Positions 43,659 to 52,280 of a stretch of DNA of 64,000 nucleotides are shown one piece after another (the first letter of the stretch is position 1; each line of letters opens with the position of its first letter). The stretch lies in NCBI RefSeq assembly GCF_042664895.1, contig NZ_JBHTBQ010000002.1:1-64000 (forward strand), read 5' to 3'. The notes under the pieces were generated by a model. The model was not told where the DNA came from, made no database searches, and saw only the letters and a list, made by a program, of their open reading frames with translations. The position numbers were made by a program, and so were the translations under genes. The stretch is from Iodobacter arcticus. Its GTDB lineage: Bacteria; Pseudomonadota; Gammaproteobacteria; Burkholderiales; Chitinibacteraceae.

Positions 43659-44152
43659 TTAAAACACCTCTCAAGCGGCTTTATCACAAGGTTTTAAGGC
43701 TCCTTTGCTAAGCAGCATCGACAAGAGGTTTGTAAGATATTGAACATAAATGGCCCCTTAAATCACAAAAAGTTATTTATTTGTAATTCTTTAGATTTAT
43801 CTGGTCTATGCCGTTTAGCATATCTGTTTTTTATATCATTTGGCTATAAAAAATTAGATTAATAGTTCTTTTTTACAAAATTCGCCGCACAACATTAAGC
43901 TAGGTCTTGCACTCACTGATCCATTAAAAAGGGAAGAAGACTTGCAAAACCATCAGGCGAAGCACTGGCCGCCCAGCTTGCAAAACAAGTCCTGGCGGCG
44001 TTGTGCTTTCTTTATGAGAGGTCTAAAACAAGAACATTAGCAAAGCCCAGAGCAAGCTTTACCAAGATACCCATTTCTTGCTGTGGTTCACCGTTTTAAG
44101 CGCCTTTCCCCTTGTGAATGGGCTTTGTGGTGATGCCTTATTTGGATAAAAA
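43659..44152. other. upstream region of the sulfur operon
   Basis: First part AT-rich, presumably the operon's promoter (no operator recognised). The part after about 43900 is non-coding text with several stop codons in every frame. Confidence 0.4.
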
Positions 44153-44702
44153 ATGAAATACCTTCTCTTTTTATTCAGCCTGATGATCGGGGCAGACCAG
44201 TCAAAGACACTCACTCTGACCACAGAGGATTACCCTCCCTTTAATATTGTGGATACTAAAGCCCAAAAGGTGAGTGGTGTTTCTACAGAAAAAGTCAGCG
44301 AGGTGATGCAATTGCAGAGTTTTTAATAAAAAATGGATTTAAAACTGACCTAGCCAAAGCGGATGAAGTGATTTAACTAAACCCAAATGTATTTATCTTG
44401 CAATTTAAAAACAAACCAGTAAAAAATATATTTATATAATAAAACACTACAAGATATGGATAAGGATGGCACCAATTTGGCAATAGAAAACAAATATCGC
44501 TAATTAACACATTCCGTAGACAATCTATATTAAAGCCCATCATTATCCAGAACATTACTCTAGGCAGATCAAGTACTCACTCCCCCTTACGCTGTCTGGG
44601 CAAAATTACCATGTCATTGACGGGCAAAAAATCTATTCAGCCTTGCCCAATTATGCGAATATTGCATTTGAAAGCAAAACATTAGACCAACAAGGAATAT
44701 AG
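44153..44702 (+). pseudogene. decayed amino-acid ABC binding-protein-like remnant
   Basis: An ATG at 44153 opens a 57-codon frame (MKYLLFLFSLMIGADQS..., then LTLTTEDYPPFN...VSGVSTEKVSEVM) ending at 44326. This looks like the signal peptide and first strand of a type 3 periplasmic solute-binding protein. From about 44298 an overlapping frame reads GDAIAEFLIKNGF... to a stop near 44365, suggesting a frameshift or junction. A further frame over about 44525-44702 (PEHYSRQIKYSLPLTL..., ending TLDQQGI) is unrelated to the first. The stretch is AT-rich with stops throughout. I read it as a rearranged pseudogene tract. The intact binding-protein gene begins 2 bases after its end. Confidence 0.55.
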
Positions 44703-44704
44703 AT

Positions 44705-45481
44705 ATGCGCAAATTCTTACTAGCAGCCAGCCTCTTAGGCTTTGCTTTACACGCAGGCGCAGCCGATTTACTCGATACCGTAAAACAACGTGGCACGCTA
44801 AAGATTGCCGTTGAAGGCACTTACCCGCCGTTTAACTACAAAGAGAACAACGAGTTAACCGGGTTTGAAGTGGAGCTAGCAAAAGCCTTGGCGCAAAAAA
44901 TGGGTGTAAAAGCAGAATTTAGCACCAGCGAATGGAGTGCGATGCTGGCAGGTTTACAAGCAGGCAAGTTTGATATTGTGATCAACCAAGTGGGCATCAC
45001 CGACAAGCGCAAGGATACATTTGACTTCTCCGAGCCTTACACCCTCTCTAGCCCGCAACTGATTGTGCGCAATAATGAAACACGCGCTTTTAAAAGCCTG
45101 AGTGATTTAAAAGGTAAGAAACTCGGCTTGGGCCAAGGCACAAACTATGCAGATATCGCTAAGGCTGTGGGCGGAATCGACGTTAAAACCTACCCCGGCT
45201 CGCAAGAATATTTACAAGATTTAGCACTGGGCCGTATTGATGCTGCCCTTAACGATAGTCTGCTGATCCCATTTATTGTAAAGAAAACCAAACTGCCACT
45301 GAAAGCAGGTGCACCTCTGGGTGATATTGAAAAATCAGGGATTCCTTTTGCAAAAGGCAATCCTAAGTTTAAGGCTTCACTCAATAAAGCCTTGGCGGAT
45401 TTGCAAGCAGATGGTAGCTTCGCCAAAATATCTAAAAAATGGTTTGATCGTGATGTGAGCAAGCCGCCTGTTGCACAGTAA
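44705..45481 (+). CDS. periplasmic amino-acid (cystine-type) ABC binding protein
   Basis: 258 residues, signal peptide KFLLAASLLGFALHAGAA, then a SBP_bac_3 domain: VEGTYPPFNYKENNELTGFEVELAKALA, DIVINQVGITDKRKDTFDFSEPYT, LGLGQGTNYADIAK, IDAALNDSLLIPF and a C-terminal WFDRDV. It resembles the FliY/TcyJ cystine-binding proteins and the gap to the permease has the same arrangement. The neighbouring reverse-transsulfuration genes support cystine, though lysine/arginine types cannot be excluded. The terminator-like hairpin between it and the permease would give excess binding protein over permease. Confidence 0.88.
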   Translation: MRKFLLAASLLGFALHAGAADLLDTVKQRGTLKIAVEGTYPPFNYKENNELTGFEVELAKALAQKMGVKAEFSTSEWSAMLAGLQAGKFDIVINQVGITDKRKDTFDFSEPYTLSSPQLIVRNNETRAFKSLSDLKGKKLGLGQGTNYADIAKAVGGIDVKTYPGSQEYLQDLALGRIDAALNDSLLIPFIVKKTKLPLKAGAPLGDIEKSGIPFAKGNPKFKASLNKALADLQADGSFAKISKKWFDRDVSKPPVAQ

Positions 45482-45535
45482 ACTGCAGCAAGGTGATCCG
45501 CTCAATCTCCCTCAGCAGCGAATGTAAGACCTACG

Positions 45536-45562
45536 CCCCCAGTCACGACCGGGGGTTTTTTA
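45536..45562 (+). terminator. leaky terminator between binding protein and permease
   Basis: CCCCC (45536-45540) pairs with GGGGG (45551-45555) around a small inner pair, followed by TTTTTTAGTTTT. It is weaker than the other terminators, consistent with partial readthrough into the permease gene 16 bases on. Confidence 0.7.
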
Positions 45563-45577
45563 GTTTTGGAGTAATCA

Positions 45578-46246
45578 ATGGATTTACCGGGTTTAGTTCA
45601 GCTACTTAAAGACGCCTTTCCCATTTTGCTACAAGGTGCAGGCTATACGCTGTTTCTAGCTGTTGCTGCCATGCTAGGTGGCCTGCTGATTGCCACGCTC
45701 GTAGTGGTGATTCGCATCGGCAAAATCCCAGTACTTTCACAAATCAGCGCAGTGTATGTCAGCTGTATTCGCGGCACGCCACTCTTGGTGCAGCTGTTTG
45801 TGATTTATTTTGGTCTACCCAGTATTGGCATTCAATTTGAGCCACTCACGGCAGGAGTGTTAGCGCTCAGCCTGAATGTGGGTGCGTATTTATCTGAAAC
45901 GCTGCGCGGCGCCATCAATGGCATTACCCAAGGACAGTGGGATGCGGGTAAAAGCCTGGGACTGACAAATAGCCAAACGCTACGTTACGTGGTTGCGCCA
46001 CAAGCTTTGCGCTTAGCCGTACCTAGCCTTTCTAATAGTTTGATTAGCCTGATTAAAGATACATCGCTGGTATCTGTGATCTCTGTCAGCGAGCTGATGC
46101 TGGCGAGCAAAGAAGTGATTGCTACAACATTTCAGCCTTTTCCGCTTTATTTGGCCGCGGCAGCCATCTACTGGGCACTCAGTGCCTCATTTGAAACAGT
46201 TCAACGCAAGCTAGAAGCAAAACTAAATCAGATGTATATCAGATAA
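45578..46246 (+). CDS. amino-acid ABC transporter permease
   Basis: 222 residues, polar amino-acid permease family (HisM/TcyL type). About five transmembrane helices. The EAA-loop contacting the ATPase is SETLRGAINGITQGQWDAGKSLGLTNSQTLRYVVAPQALRLAVPSL. N-terminal region LLKDAFPILLQGAGYTLFLAV is typical. It pairs with the binding protein upstream. An ATP-binding subunit gene is not found downstream or anywhere in the window, so the ATPase must be encoded elsewhere, or be shared. Confidence 0.92.
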   Translation: MDLPGLVQLLKDAFPILLQGAGYTLFLAVAAMLGGLLIATLVVVIRIGKIPVLSQISAVYVSCIRGTPLLVQLFVIYFGLPSIGIQFEPLTAGVLALSLNVGAYLSETLRGAINGITQGQWDAGKSLGLTNSQTLRYVVAPQALRLAVPSLSNSLISLIKDTSLVSVISVSELMLASKEVIATTFQPFPLYLAAAAIYWALSASFETVQRKLEAKLNQMYIR

Positions 46247-46305
46247 AATAAGCCACCATATGCAATAAGCATACATAATCGACATCTATCGTTAATGAGT
46301 GCGTC

Positions 46306-47316
46306 ATGCTGCAATTACCAGAACTGATTGAGCTGGAAGAAATCATCTTGCAAGCAGGTGACGTCATTCATTTGCAGCAGCATGGCGAGGTCAAAAGTGC
46401 AGAGGCGAGCTTCCCCCTCTATAGCATGAGCATGGGTAGCCAAGACCCCAATGCACCTGTGCTTGGATTTTTTGGCGGCGTGCATGGCTTAGAGCGCATT
46501 GGCAGCCAGATCGTATTGGCTTTTTTGCGCTCTCTATTGGTCAGGCTGCGCTGGGATAGCAGCTTACAGCGCAAATTAACCACCATGCGCCTTGTGTTTA
46601 TGCCGCTCATCAACCCCATCGGTATTGCCCGTGGCACGCGCAGCAATGGCCAAGGCGTGGATTTAATGCGCAATGCGCCGGTTGAATCTAGCGAAAAAAC
46701 CTCTTTTTTAGTGGGAGGGCATCGCATAAGCCGCTTATTACCTTGGTATAGAGGCGAATTTAATTCGCCTATGGAATTAGAAAACCAAGCGCTTTGCAGC
46801 GTGGTTAAAGCCCAATTACTTAATAGCCCATTTAGTGTGGCCTTAGATTGCCATTCTGGATTTGGCTTAAAAGACCGGCTCTGGTTTCCCTATGCCCATA
46901 CCCGCACGCCGTTTCCCAATTTACCTGAAATCTACGCGCTTAAATCCCTGTTTGATCAAAGCTATCCGCACCACCCTTATGTAATAGAACCACAGGCTTT
47001 GCAATATTGTACTCACGGCGATATTTGGGATTATCTTTATCAGGAAAACCAAGGAAGTGGCCATTTGTTTTTACCGCTCACTTTAGAATTAGGTTCTTGG
47101 CTATGGGTTAAAAAAAACCCACGGCAATTAATGTCGCTGCTTGGTTTATTTAACCCGATTGTGCCGCATCGCCAGCAAAGGGTATTACGCAGCCATTTAT
47201 TACTATTTGAGTTTTTATTACGAGCAGTACACGATCATCACCATTGGCTACCCAAAACCAATCATTATTTAAACTGCAAAGAAGAAGCAGAAGCTTTGTG
47301 GTACGGCATCTTATGA
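46306..47316 (+). CDS. M14-like zinc carboxypeptidase / deacylase
   Basis: 336 residues, cytoplasmic (no signal peptide). The metal motif HxxE is GVHGLERIG (His and Glu near residues 59-62). A third metal ligand His lies in ALDCHSGFGLKD and the catalytic Glu is in LTLELGSW. NPIGIARGTRSNGQGVDLMRN corresponds to the substrate-binding Asn-Arg segment of M14 and succinylglutamate desuccinylase/aspartoacylase families. The substrate is not known. The stop codon overlaps the ATG of the next gene (ATGA), so this enzyme and the following hydrolase are translationally coupled. Confidence 0.83.
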   Translation: MLQLPELIELEEIILQAGDVIHLQQHGEVKSAEASFPLYSMSMGSQDPNAPVLGFFGGVHGLERIGSQIVLAFLRSLLVRLRWDSSLQRKLTTMRLVFMPLINPIGIARGTRSNGQGVDLMRNAPVESSEKTSFLVGGHRISRLLPWYRGEFNSPMELENQALCSVVKAQLLNSPFSVALDCHSGFGLKDRLWFPYAHTRTPFPNLPEIYALKSLFDQSYPHHPYVIEPQALQYCTHGDIWDYLYQENQGSGHLFLPLTLELGSWLWVKKNPRQLMSLLGLFNPIVPHRQQRVLRSHLLLFEFLLRAVHDHHHWLPKTNHYLNCKEEAEALWYGIL

Positions 47317-48050
47317 AAACTTGGGTTTTATTACGAGGCCTAATGCGCGAATCCCGCCATTGGGGCGAGTTTATTCCCAAGCTACAAGCTCAATACCCTA
47401 ATGATCGAATCATCACCATTGATTGGCCTGGTAATGGTGTATTGCATCAAGAAAAAAGCCTGAGCCATATCAGAGATATGGTCGCCCATATTCGCCAAAC
47501 GTTAGCAGAGCAACACATTAACGGCCCCTTTTATGTACTGGCTATTTCCCTTGGGGCAATGGCTGCTGTGGCTTGGGCCAATGCTTTCCCTCACGAAATA
47601 CGTGCTTGTGTGCTGATCAATACCAGCTTGCGGCCCATCAATCCTTTTTATCACCGATTGCGGCTGCAAAGTATTCCGGCTTTAATTGGCTTATTATTTA
47701 ATAATGTGCAAGGTAAAGAAAAAATCATTATAGAACTAACAAGTACAAATAAACCACAGGCCGCATTAGAGCAATGGATTCAGTTTCAAAAACAATTCCC
47801 TATTTCCAGCAGCAATATTCTGCGCCAATTAACGGCAGCGATACGCTACCGCGCCCATCAGCCCCATGTGCCACTCTTACTCCTATCCGGGGCCAAAGAT
47901 AAACTTGTCAGCCCTGCCTGCTCGCAAACCCTGGCCTCTAAATGGCAAGTGCCCTGCCGGGTTCACACACAGGCAGGGCACGATTTACCGCTAGATGACG
48001 GCGATTGGGTATTAAAGCAAATAGAGCAATATTTATCGGGCTTGCATTAA
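47313..48050 (+). CDS. alpha/beta hydrolase coupled to the M14 gene
   Basis: 245 residues from the ATG at 47313, which overlaps the previous stop (ATGA); an in-frame start at 47244 would lie inside that gene. Hydrolase features: LLRGLMRESRHWGEFIP in the oxyanion position, DWPGNG, nucleophile AISLGAMAA, acid in LSGAKDKLVSP and His in AGHDLPLDD. In the elbow the usual first Gly is Ala (AISLG for GxSxG). The HG of the oxyanion hole is RG. Function unknown; co-expression with a metallopeptidase-like enzyme suggests sequential hydrolysis of one compound. The 3' end overlaps the converging PlsC-like gene by 18 bases. Confidence 0.8.
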   Translation: MKTWVLLRGLMRESRHWGEFIPKLQAQYPNDRIITIDWPGNGVLHQEKSLSHIRDMVAHIRQTLAEQHINGPFYVLAISLGAMAAVAWANAFPHEIRACVLINTSLRPINPFYHRLRLQSIPALIGLLFNNVQGKEKIIIELTSTNKPQAALEQWIQFQKQFPISSSNILRQLTAAIRYRAHQPHVPLLLLSGAKDKLVSPACSQTLASKWQVPCRVHTQAGHDLPLDDGDWVLKQIEQYLSGLH

Positions 48051-48758
48051 TTGCTCATCCATCGCTTGAATACATGCCTGCATTTGATTGCGGCATTCTT
48101 CAATCAACGCAGGCAAATCATCCTGCGTTAAGCCCGCAGTTGGAATGGGTTTAAGCGATTTCATTAATACATCCGCAGCATGCCAGCTATTCAGGCGCAT
48201 ATGATTGCTATAGGTACTAACGCATACTGGCAAAATAGGCACGCCTGCATTAATCGCCATTTGAAAAGCACCTTTTTTAAAGGGCAATAAACCACGGCCT
48301 TTATTACGCGTACCTTCTACAAATACCCAGATCGACGTATCTTGATGCTGCAAGGTATCGGTGGTCGATAACATGGCTTTTTTAGCCCGCTGCGCATTTC
48401 CACGATCGATCAGCACATTGCCAGCCAGCCAGAATAACTGACCAAAAAATGGAATCCATTTCAGGCTTTTTTTACCAATCGTCACGGTGCGTGCAGGTAC
48501 CACGCCGCCGAAAACAAATAAATCATAATTCGATTGATGATTTGCAATAATCACGCAAGAGCGCTGATGTTCTAACAAGCCTTCTACGTCTTTTTTCACT
48601 TTAAAGCCAAGAATGCGCATGGCAGGCAAGGAATAAAGACGGCCACAAAGCCGGCTATTATCAGGATTAAATGGGCGGCACAGGCCAATCAGGATGCCGA
48701 TCATGCCTGCCACAACAAAGTGCACCGACATCAAAAGCATTCGAAGGGAATAAAGCAT
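48033..48758 (-). CDS. 1-acyl-sn-glycerol-3-phosphate acyltransferase (PlsC family)
   Basis: 241 residues, inner-membrane enzyme that acylates lysophosphatidic acid. Two hydrophobic segments at the N-terminus (about 8-28) and the four PlsC motifs: NHQSNYD (HX4D), GKKSLKWIPFFGQLFWL, FVEGTRNKGRG and PILPVCVSTY. Length is typical. The convergent end with the hydrolase gene overlaps by 18 bases. Which of several PlsC paralogues this is cannot be told, so I give no symbol. Confidence 0.9.
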   Translation of the reverse strand: MLYSLRMLLMSVHFVVAGMIGILIGLCRPFNPDNSRLCGRLYSLPAMRILGFKVKKDVEGLLEHQRSCVIIANHQSNYDLFVFGGVVPARTVTIGKKSLKWIPFFGQLFWLAGNVLIDRGNAQRAKKAMLSTTDTLQHQDTSIWVFVEGTRNKGRGLLPFKKGAFQMAINAGVPILPVCVSTYSNHMRLNSWHAADVLMKSLKPIPTAGLTQDDLPALIEECRNQMQACIQAMDEQLMQAR

Positions 48759-49058
48759 AAAAGCGCCCGCAATAAGAAAGGGCAGCAGTGTACGGATCTA
48801 TGGCATTTTTCACAATCAAAGTCGCCGAATGGCTAAACCTGATCAGATCAAAATAAATAGAAAGCGCTAACAACCTTAAGCCACAAAGAACACAAAAACC
48901 ACAGCTTGCCCTTAAGAGGGGGAAGGCAGGCCCAACAAAGTATTTGATTGATGACATGAACGATCAATTTCATTCTTTGCGATCAAACCCTGCGGCCATC
49001 TGTGTTCTTTGCAGCTCAAGATTTAGTTTTATATAAACTATTGCTACGCCATCAAGCC
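48759..49058. repeat. gap with decayed, inverted R1-like pair
   Basis: About 300 bases without a gene. 48874-48904 (CTTAAGCCACAAAGAACACA) faces 48994-49028 (TGTGTTCTTTGCAGCTCAAG), which is a decayed form of the facing R1 pair seen at 54341 and in the isc genes. Confidence 0.6.
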
Positions 49059-49721
49059 TTATGCAGCAACCGGCACAATACGTAATTCAACACGGCGGTT
49101 TAAGCTACGGCCTGCTTCAGTATCATTACTTGCACGCGGCTCTGCCTTGCCTCGGCCTGATGCATCAAGGCGAATGGCATTCACATTGCGGCTCACAAAA
49201 TAATCCGATACCGCCTGAGCGCGGCGCTCGGAAACGCTTTGATTAATAGCAACACTACCGGTGTTATCGGTATGACCCACAATAGAAACGCTGGTTTTGC
49301 CGTACTGATTCACAATTTTGGCAATTTTATCAAGCGTTGGGGTATAAGCCGATTTAAGAACCGAAGAATTGGTATCAAAGCCGGTATTGGATGTCATGCT
49401 GACCAACAGGGATTGATCGGCCATTTTTTGTACAGTAATGTCGCCACGCTGAATTTCTGCCGCTAATTGCTGCTGAAAATCTTTAGTTTGCTTATCCATA
49501 TAATAACCAATGCCACCACCAGCCAAGCCACCACCCACAGCACCAATCAATGCACCCTTGCCACGGTTATTATGATTAATCGCAGCGCCAGCCACCGCAC
49601 CGCCTACCACACCGATCAAAGCGCCCAGCTCGGTTTTGTTTAAATCGCGCTTTTCCCCCAGATCATTGGTGGCACACGCTGAAAGCGATAACGCAAGAAT
49701 AAGAGGAAGGGTGATACGCAT
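49059..49721 (-). CDS. OmpA-like lipoprotein with glycine zipper
   Basis: 220 residues. Lipoprotein signal peptide with lipobox LSAC (Cys at residue 16), a glycine-zipper segment (about 33-72; GALIGVVGGAVAGAAIN and GALIGAVGGGLAGGGIGYY), then an OmpA C-terminal peptidoglycan-binding domain (about 105-215) with VSIVGHTDNTGS, SERRAQAVSDYF and the Arg of NRRVELRIVP. This matches the YiaD-type outer-membrane lipoproteins. It likely anchors the outer membrane to the cell wall. It stands alone. Confidence 0.93.
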   Translation of the reverse strand: MRITLPLILALSLSACATNDLGEKRDLNKTELGALIGVVGGAVAGAAINHNNRGKGALIGAVGGGLAGGGIGYYMDKQTKDFQQQLAAEIQRGDITVQKMADQSLLVSMTSNTGFDTNSSVLKSAYTPTLDKIAKIVNQYGKTSVSIVGHTDNTGSVAINQSVSERRAQAVSDYFVSRNVNAIRLDASGRGKAEPRASNDTEAGRSLNRRVELRIVPVAA

Positions 49722-50093
49722 GCCAACTCCTTTTAAATATCAAACCCAGCAGCACTTATTAAAAGCGATGTTGATTCAATATTGAACTCAATGAATAAAG
49801 CCTGATTGTAAACGGCTTAGGCTTAAAATCATTCAAAAGGATTTGGGTATATTACCCATCCGGTATACGTATAAAAACATATTACTTTTTAGAAACAGAA
49901 CCTTAAATACCTAAGACCATTCAAAATACAAATAAAAGAAAGTAGGAAACGACCAAAAAGAGAAGAACCTCACAAGCACCACCCAGCATGCCTAGCGGCG
50001 CGTCAGGCAGATTATTTAAGCAAAATAGATAAATGCTGATTTACATCGCCCAAAACCACAATGCAAATCAGCAGGGAAGCACCACAAGCAGGC
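49722..50093. other. gap between lipoprotein and pgm
   Basis: About 370 AT-rich bases holding the lipoprotein's promoter and the 3' flank of pgm. No reading frame, hairpin terminator or repeat copy stands out. Confidence 0.4.
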
Positions 50094-51719
50094 TTAAGTC
50101 ACAACCGTAGGCTGAACCATGCCGGTAAAAGATTTAATTTGTGCAAGCTCACGTGAAGCCGCAATTAAATCAGCGAGAGCCGTCTGCGTTTCCACTCCGT
50201 GCCGGGCAATATCTGCCTGATATTTTTCCAGATAAACCCGCAGTGTCGCCCCCGCCGTGCCCGTGCCTGAAAGCCGGTAAATAATTCGATCACCACCCGC
50301 AAAAATAATCCGCACGCCCTGCTTGGCGCTGTGCGAGCCATCCACCGGATCATCGTATGCAAAATCATCGGCAAGCTGCACCATTTGGCCGCCCAAGCTC
50401 TGCCCTACCAACTCTGGCAAGCGAGCCCTGAGTGCAGCCATCAAGCTTTCTGCTGCATCGCTGGCGATCTCTTCAAAATCATGGCGGGAATAAATATGGC
50501 GGCCAAAACGCGCCCAGTGTGCGGTAATGATTTCCTCGACCGATTTGCCCGTCACCGCTAGCAAATTCAGCCAGAACAACACTGCCCATACGCCGTCTTT
50601 TTCCCGCACATGATCGGAACCCGTGCCGTAGCTTTCTTCACCACAGAGCGTCACCTTGCCCGCATCGAGCAGGTTGCCAAAAAACTTCCAGCCGGTTGGC
50701 GTTTCATAGCAGGCAATGCCCAGCGCTTTTGCCACGGCATCCACCGCTGCAGAGGTGGGCATAGATCTAGCCACGCCAGCTAAACCTTTGCGATAGCCCG
50801 GCACCAAGGTGGCGTTTGCGGCCAATACAGCCAAGCTGTCCGATGGCGTCACCACAAAGTTACGGCCCAGCACCATATTTCGGTCTGCATCGCCATCGCT
50901 GGCCGCGCCAAAGTCCGGCGCATTGGTCGCCGACATTGCGGCAATCAGCTCCGTTGCATGGGCGGGATTGGGGTCAGGGTGATGGCCACCAAAGTCTTCC
51001 AGCGGCACGCCATTCACCACCGTACCGCGCGGCGCGGCGAGCAGGCCTTCGATAATCTCCACCGCATAAGGGCCAGCGACTGCCGACATGGCGTCAAACT
51101 GCATACGATTTCCCGCAGCAAACCATGCGCGGATCGCATCAAAATCAAATAAATCCTGCATCAGCACGGCGTAATCCGCCACCGGATCGATCAGCTCTAC
51201 CGCCATACCCGCCACGCTAAAGCTGCCGAGTACGTCTAAATCTAAATCAGCCGCATCGCTGATTTGGTATTGGCTAATGCTGGTGGTGTGCTGGTAAATG
51301 GCTTCGGTGATTTTTTCTGCTGCGGGGCCACCGTTATCAGTATTGTATTTAATGCCAAAATCACCATCAGGCCCGCCCGGATTATGGGACGCCGATAAAA
51401 CAATCCCGCCTGTGGCCGCGTATTTGCGAATTACCGCGCTCACCGCTGGCGTGGATAAAATCCCACCCCGCCCAACAATCACCTGAGCGACGCCATTGGC
51501 CGCCGCCATTTTCAAAATAATCTGCACCGCCACACGATTATAAAAACGCCCGTCCCCCCCCAACACCAAGGTGCCGCCCTTGAGTGCAGGCACCGCATCA
51601 AAAATGGCTTGGACAAAGTTTTCTAAATAATGCGGCTGCTGAAATACGGTGACTTTCTTGCGCAAACCCGAAGTGCCAGGGCGTTGACCAGCGATAGGCT
51701 GTGTGTGGATGACTTTCAA
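50094..51719 (-). CDS. pgm: phosphoglucomutase
   Basis: Interconverts glucose-1-phosphate and glucose-6-phosphate. 541 residues, the size of the enterobacterial Pgm. The phosphoserine loop is LSASHNPGG, a metal-binding loop reads GAASDGDADRNM, the sugar loop is LCGEESYGTG, and the C-terminal phosphate-binding residues lie in YRLSGTGTAGATLR. I choose the TTG at 51719 as start: LKVIHTQPIAGQRPGTSGLRKK matches the normal family N-terminus and AAGGA lies 8 bases upstream. A longer ATG frame from 51788 is a false extension through a dispersed repeat. It joins the glycogen genes glgX and glgB, feeding glucose-1-phosphate. Confidence 0.94.
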   Translation of the reverse strand: MKVIHTQPIAGQRPGTSGLRKKVTVFQQPHYLENFVQAIFDAVPALKGGTLVLGGDGRFYNRVAVQIILKMAAANGVAQVIVGRGGILSTPAVSAVIRKYAATGGIVLSASHNPGGPDGDFGIKYNTDNGGPAAEKITEAIYQHTTSISQYQISDAADLDLDVLGSFSVAGMAVELIDPVADYAVLMQDLFDFDAIRAWFAAGNRMQFDAMSAVAGPYAVEIIEGLLAAPRGTVVNGVPLEDFGGHHPDPNPAHATELIAAMSATNAPDFGAASDGDADRNMVLGRNFVVTPSDSLAVLAANATLVPGYRKGLAGVARSMPTSAAVDAVAKALGIACYETPTGWKFFGNLLDAGKVTLCGEESYGTGSDHVREKDGVWAVLFWLNLLAVTGKSVEEIITAHWARFGRHIYSRHDFEEIASDAAESLMAALRARLPELVGQSLGGQMVQLADDFAYDDPVDGSHSAKQGVRIIFAGGDRIIYRLSGTGTAGATLRVYLEKYQADIARHGVETQTALADLIAASRELAQIKSFTGMVQPTVVT

Positions 51720-51757
51720 ACGGTGTTCCTTATTAAAATAAATGGGTGATTTGGCGG

Positions 51758-51817
51758 GGAAACCCAAATCTTGAACCACGGAGGACACGGAGAACGCGGA
51801 GTTTCACGGAGAAAAGC
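51758..51817 (+). repeat. R1 dispersed periodic repeat upstream of pgm
   Basis: GAAACCCAAATCTTGAACCA then CGGAGGACACGGAGAACGC and GGAGTTTCACGGAGAAAAGC. The near-9-base periodicity of the CACGGAGA unit is clear here. Read in reverse it extends the pgm frame upstream. Confidence 0.88.
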
Positions 51818-51858
51818 GATTGAGCCTAAATAGCGATAAGCTAATTTGGATAAGCTAA

Positions 51859-52275
51859 TTATTTAATTTTTTGATGCAAGCCAATTGTACAGCCAAAAGG
51901 ATCAATCAACATTGCAGCTTGATCACCCAAACTTGTCTGAATTGGCCCTCGATATAAGATGGCACCTTTATCCTGAAGAACTTTGATCGTTTTTTCTATA
52001 TTATCAACTTCCCAATATACGGTTGTTCCGCCAACGCCTCCGGGGCATTTAATATCTACGGGGTGAAAACCAATAGATATCTCTGGGCCTTGAATAAATG
52101 CGTACATAGGATTTTCATATTGAACCTCTACGTTAAATAATTTGGCATACCAATTCGCTGCGCCATCAATATCTCGAACAAAAAATAAAATTGCTTCTAT
52201 GCATTTAAACAATGGCTGCTCCAAAAATTTAGCCCGTAACACGAAGCGCGGACCATTTCGTCCAATCAAACTCAT
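51859..52275 (-). CDS. VOC-superfamily (glyoxalase-like) protein
   Basis: About 138 residues. A VOC fold: CIEAILFFVRDIDGAANWYAKLFNVEV at the N-terminal repeat, then TTVYWEVDNIEKTIKVLQDKGAILYRG and MLIDPFGCTIGLHQ. The likely metal ligands (Glu/His) are partly present. The substrate is unknown. The start is uncertain: ATG at 52275, or a TTG at 52284 that overlaps the end of glgX. The base composition is more AT-rich than the flanking glycogen genes, so it may be an insertion into a glgX-pgm arrangement. It is read in the same direction as glgX. Confidence 0.75.
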   Translation of the reverse strand: MSLIGRNGPRFVLRAKFLEQPLFKCIEAILFFVRDIDGAANWYAKLFNVEVQYENPMYAFIQGPEISIGFHPVDIKCPGGVGGTTVYWEVDNIEKTIKVLQDKGAILYRGPIQTSLGDQAAMLIDPFGCTIGLHQKIK

Positions 52276-52280
52276 TACAT

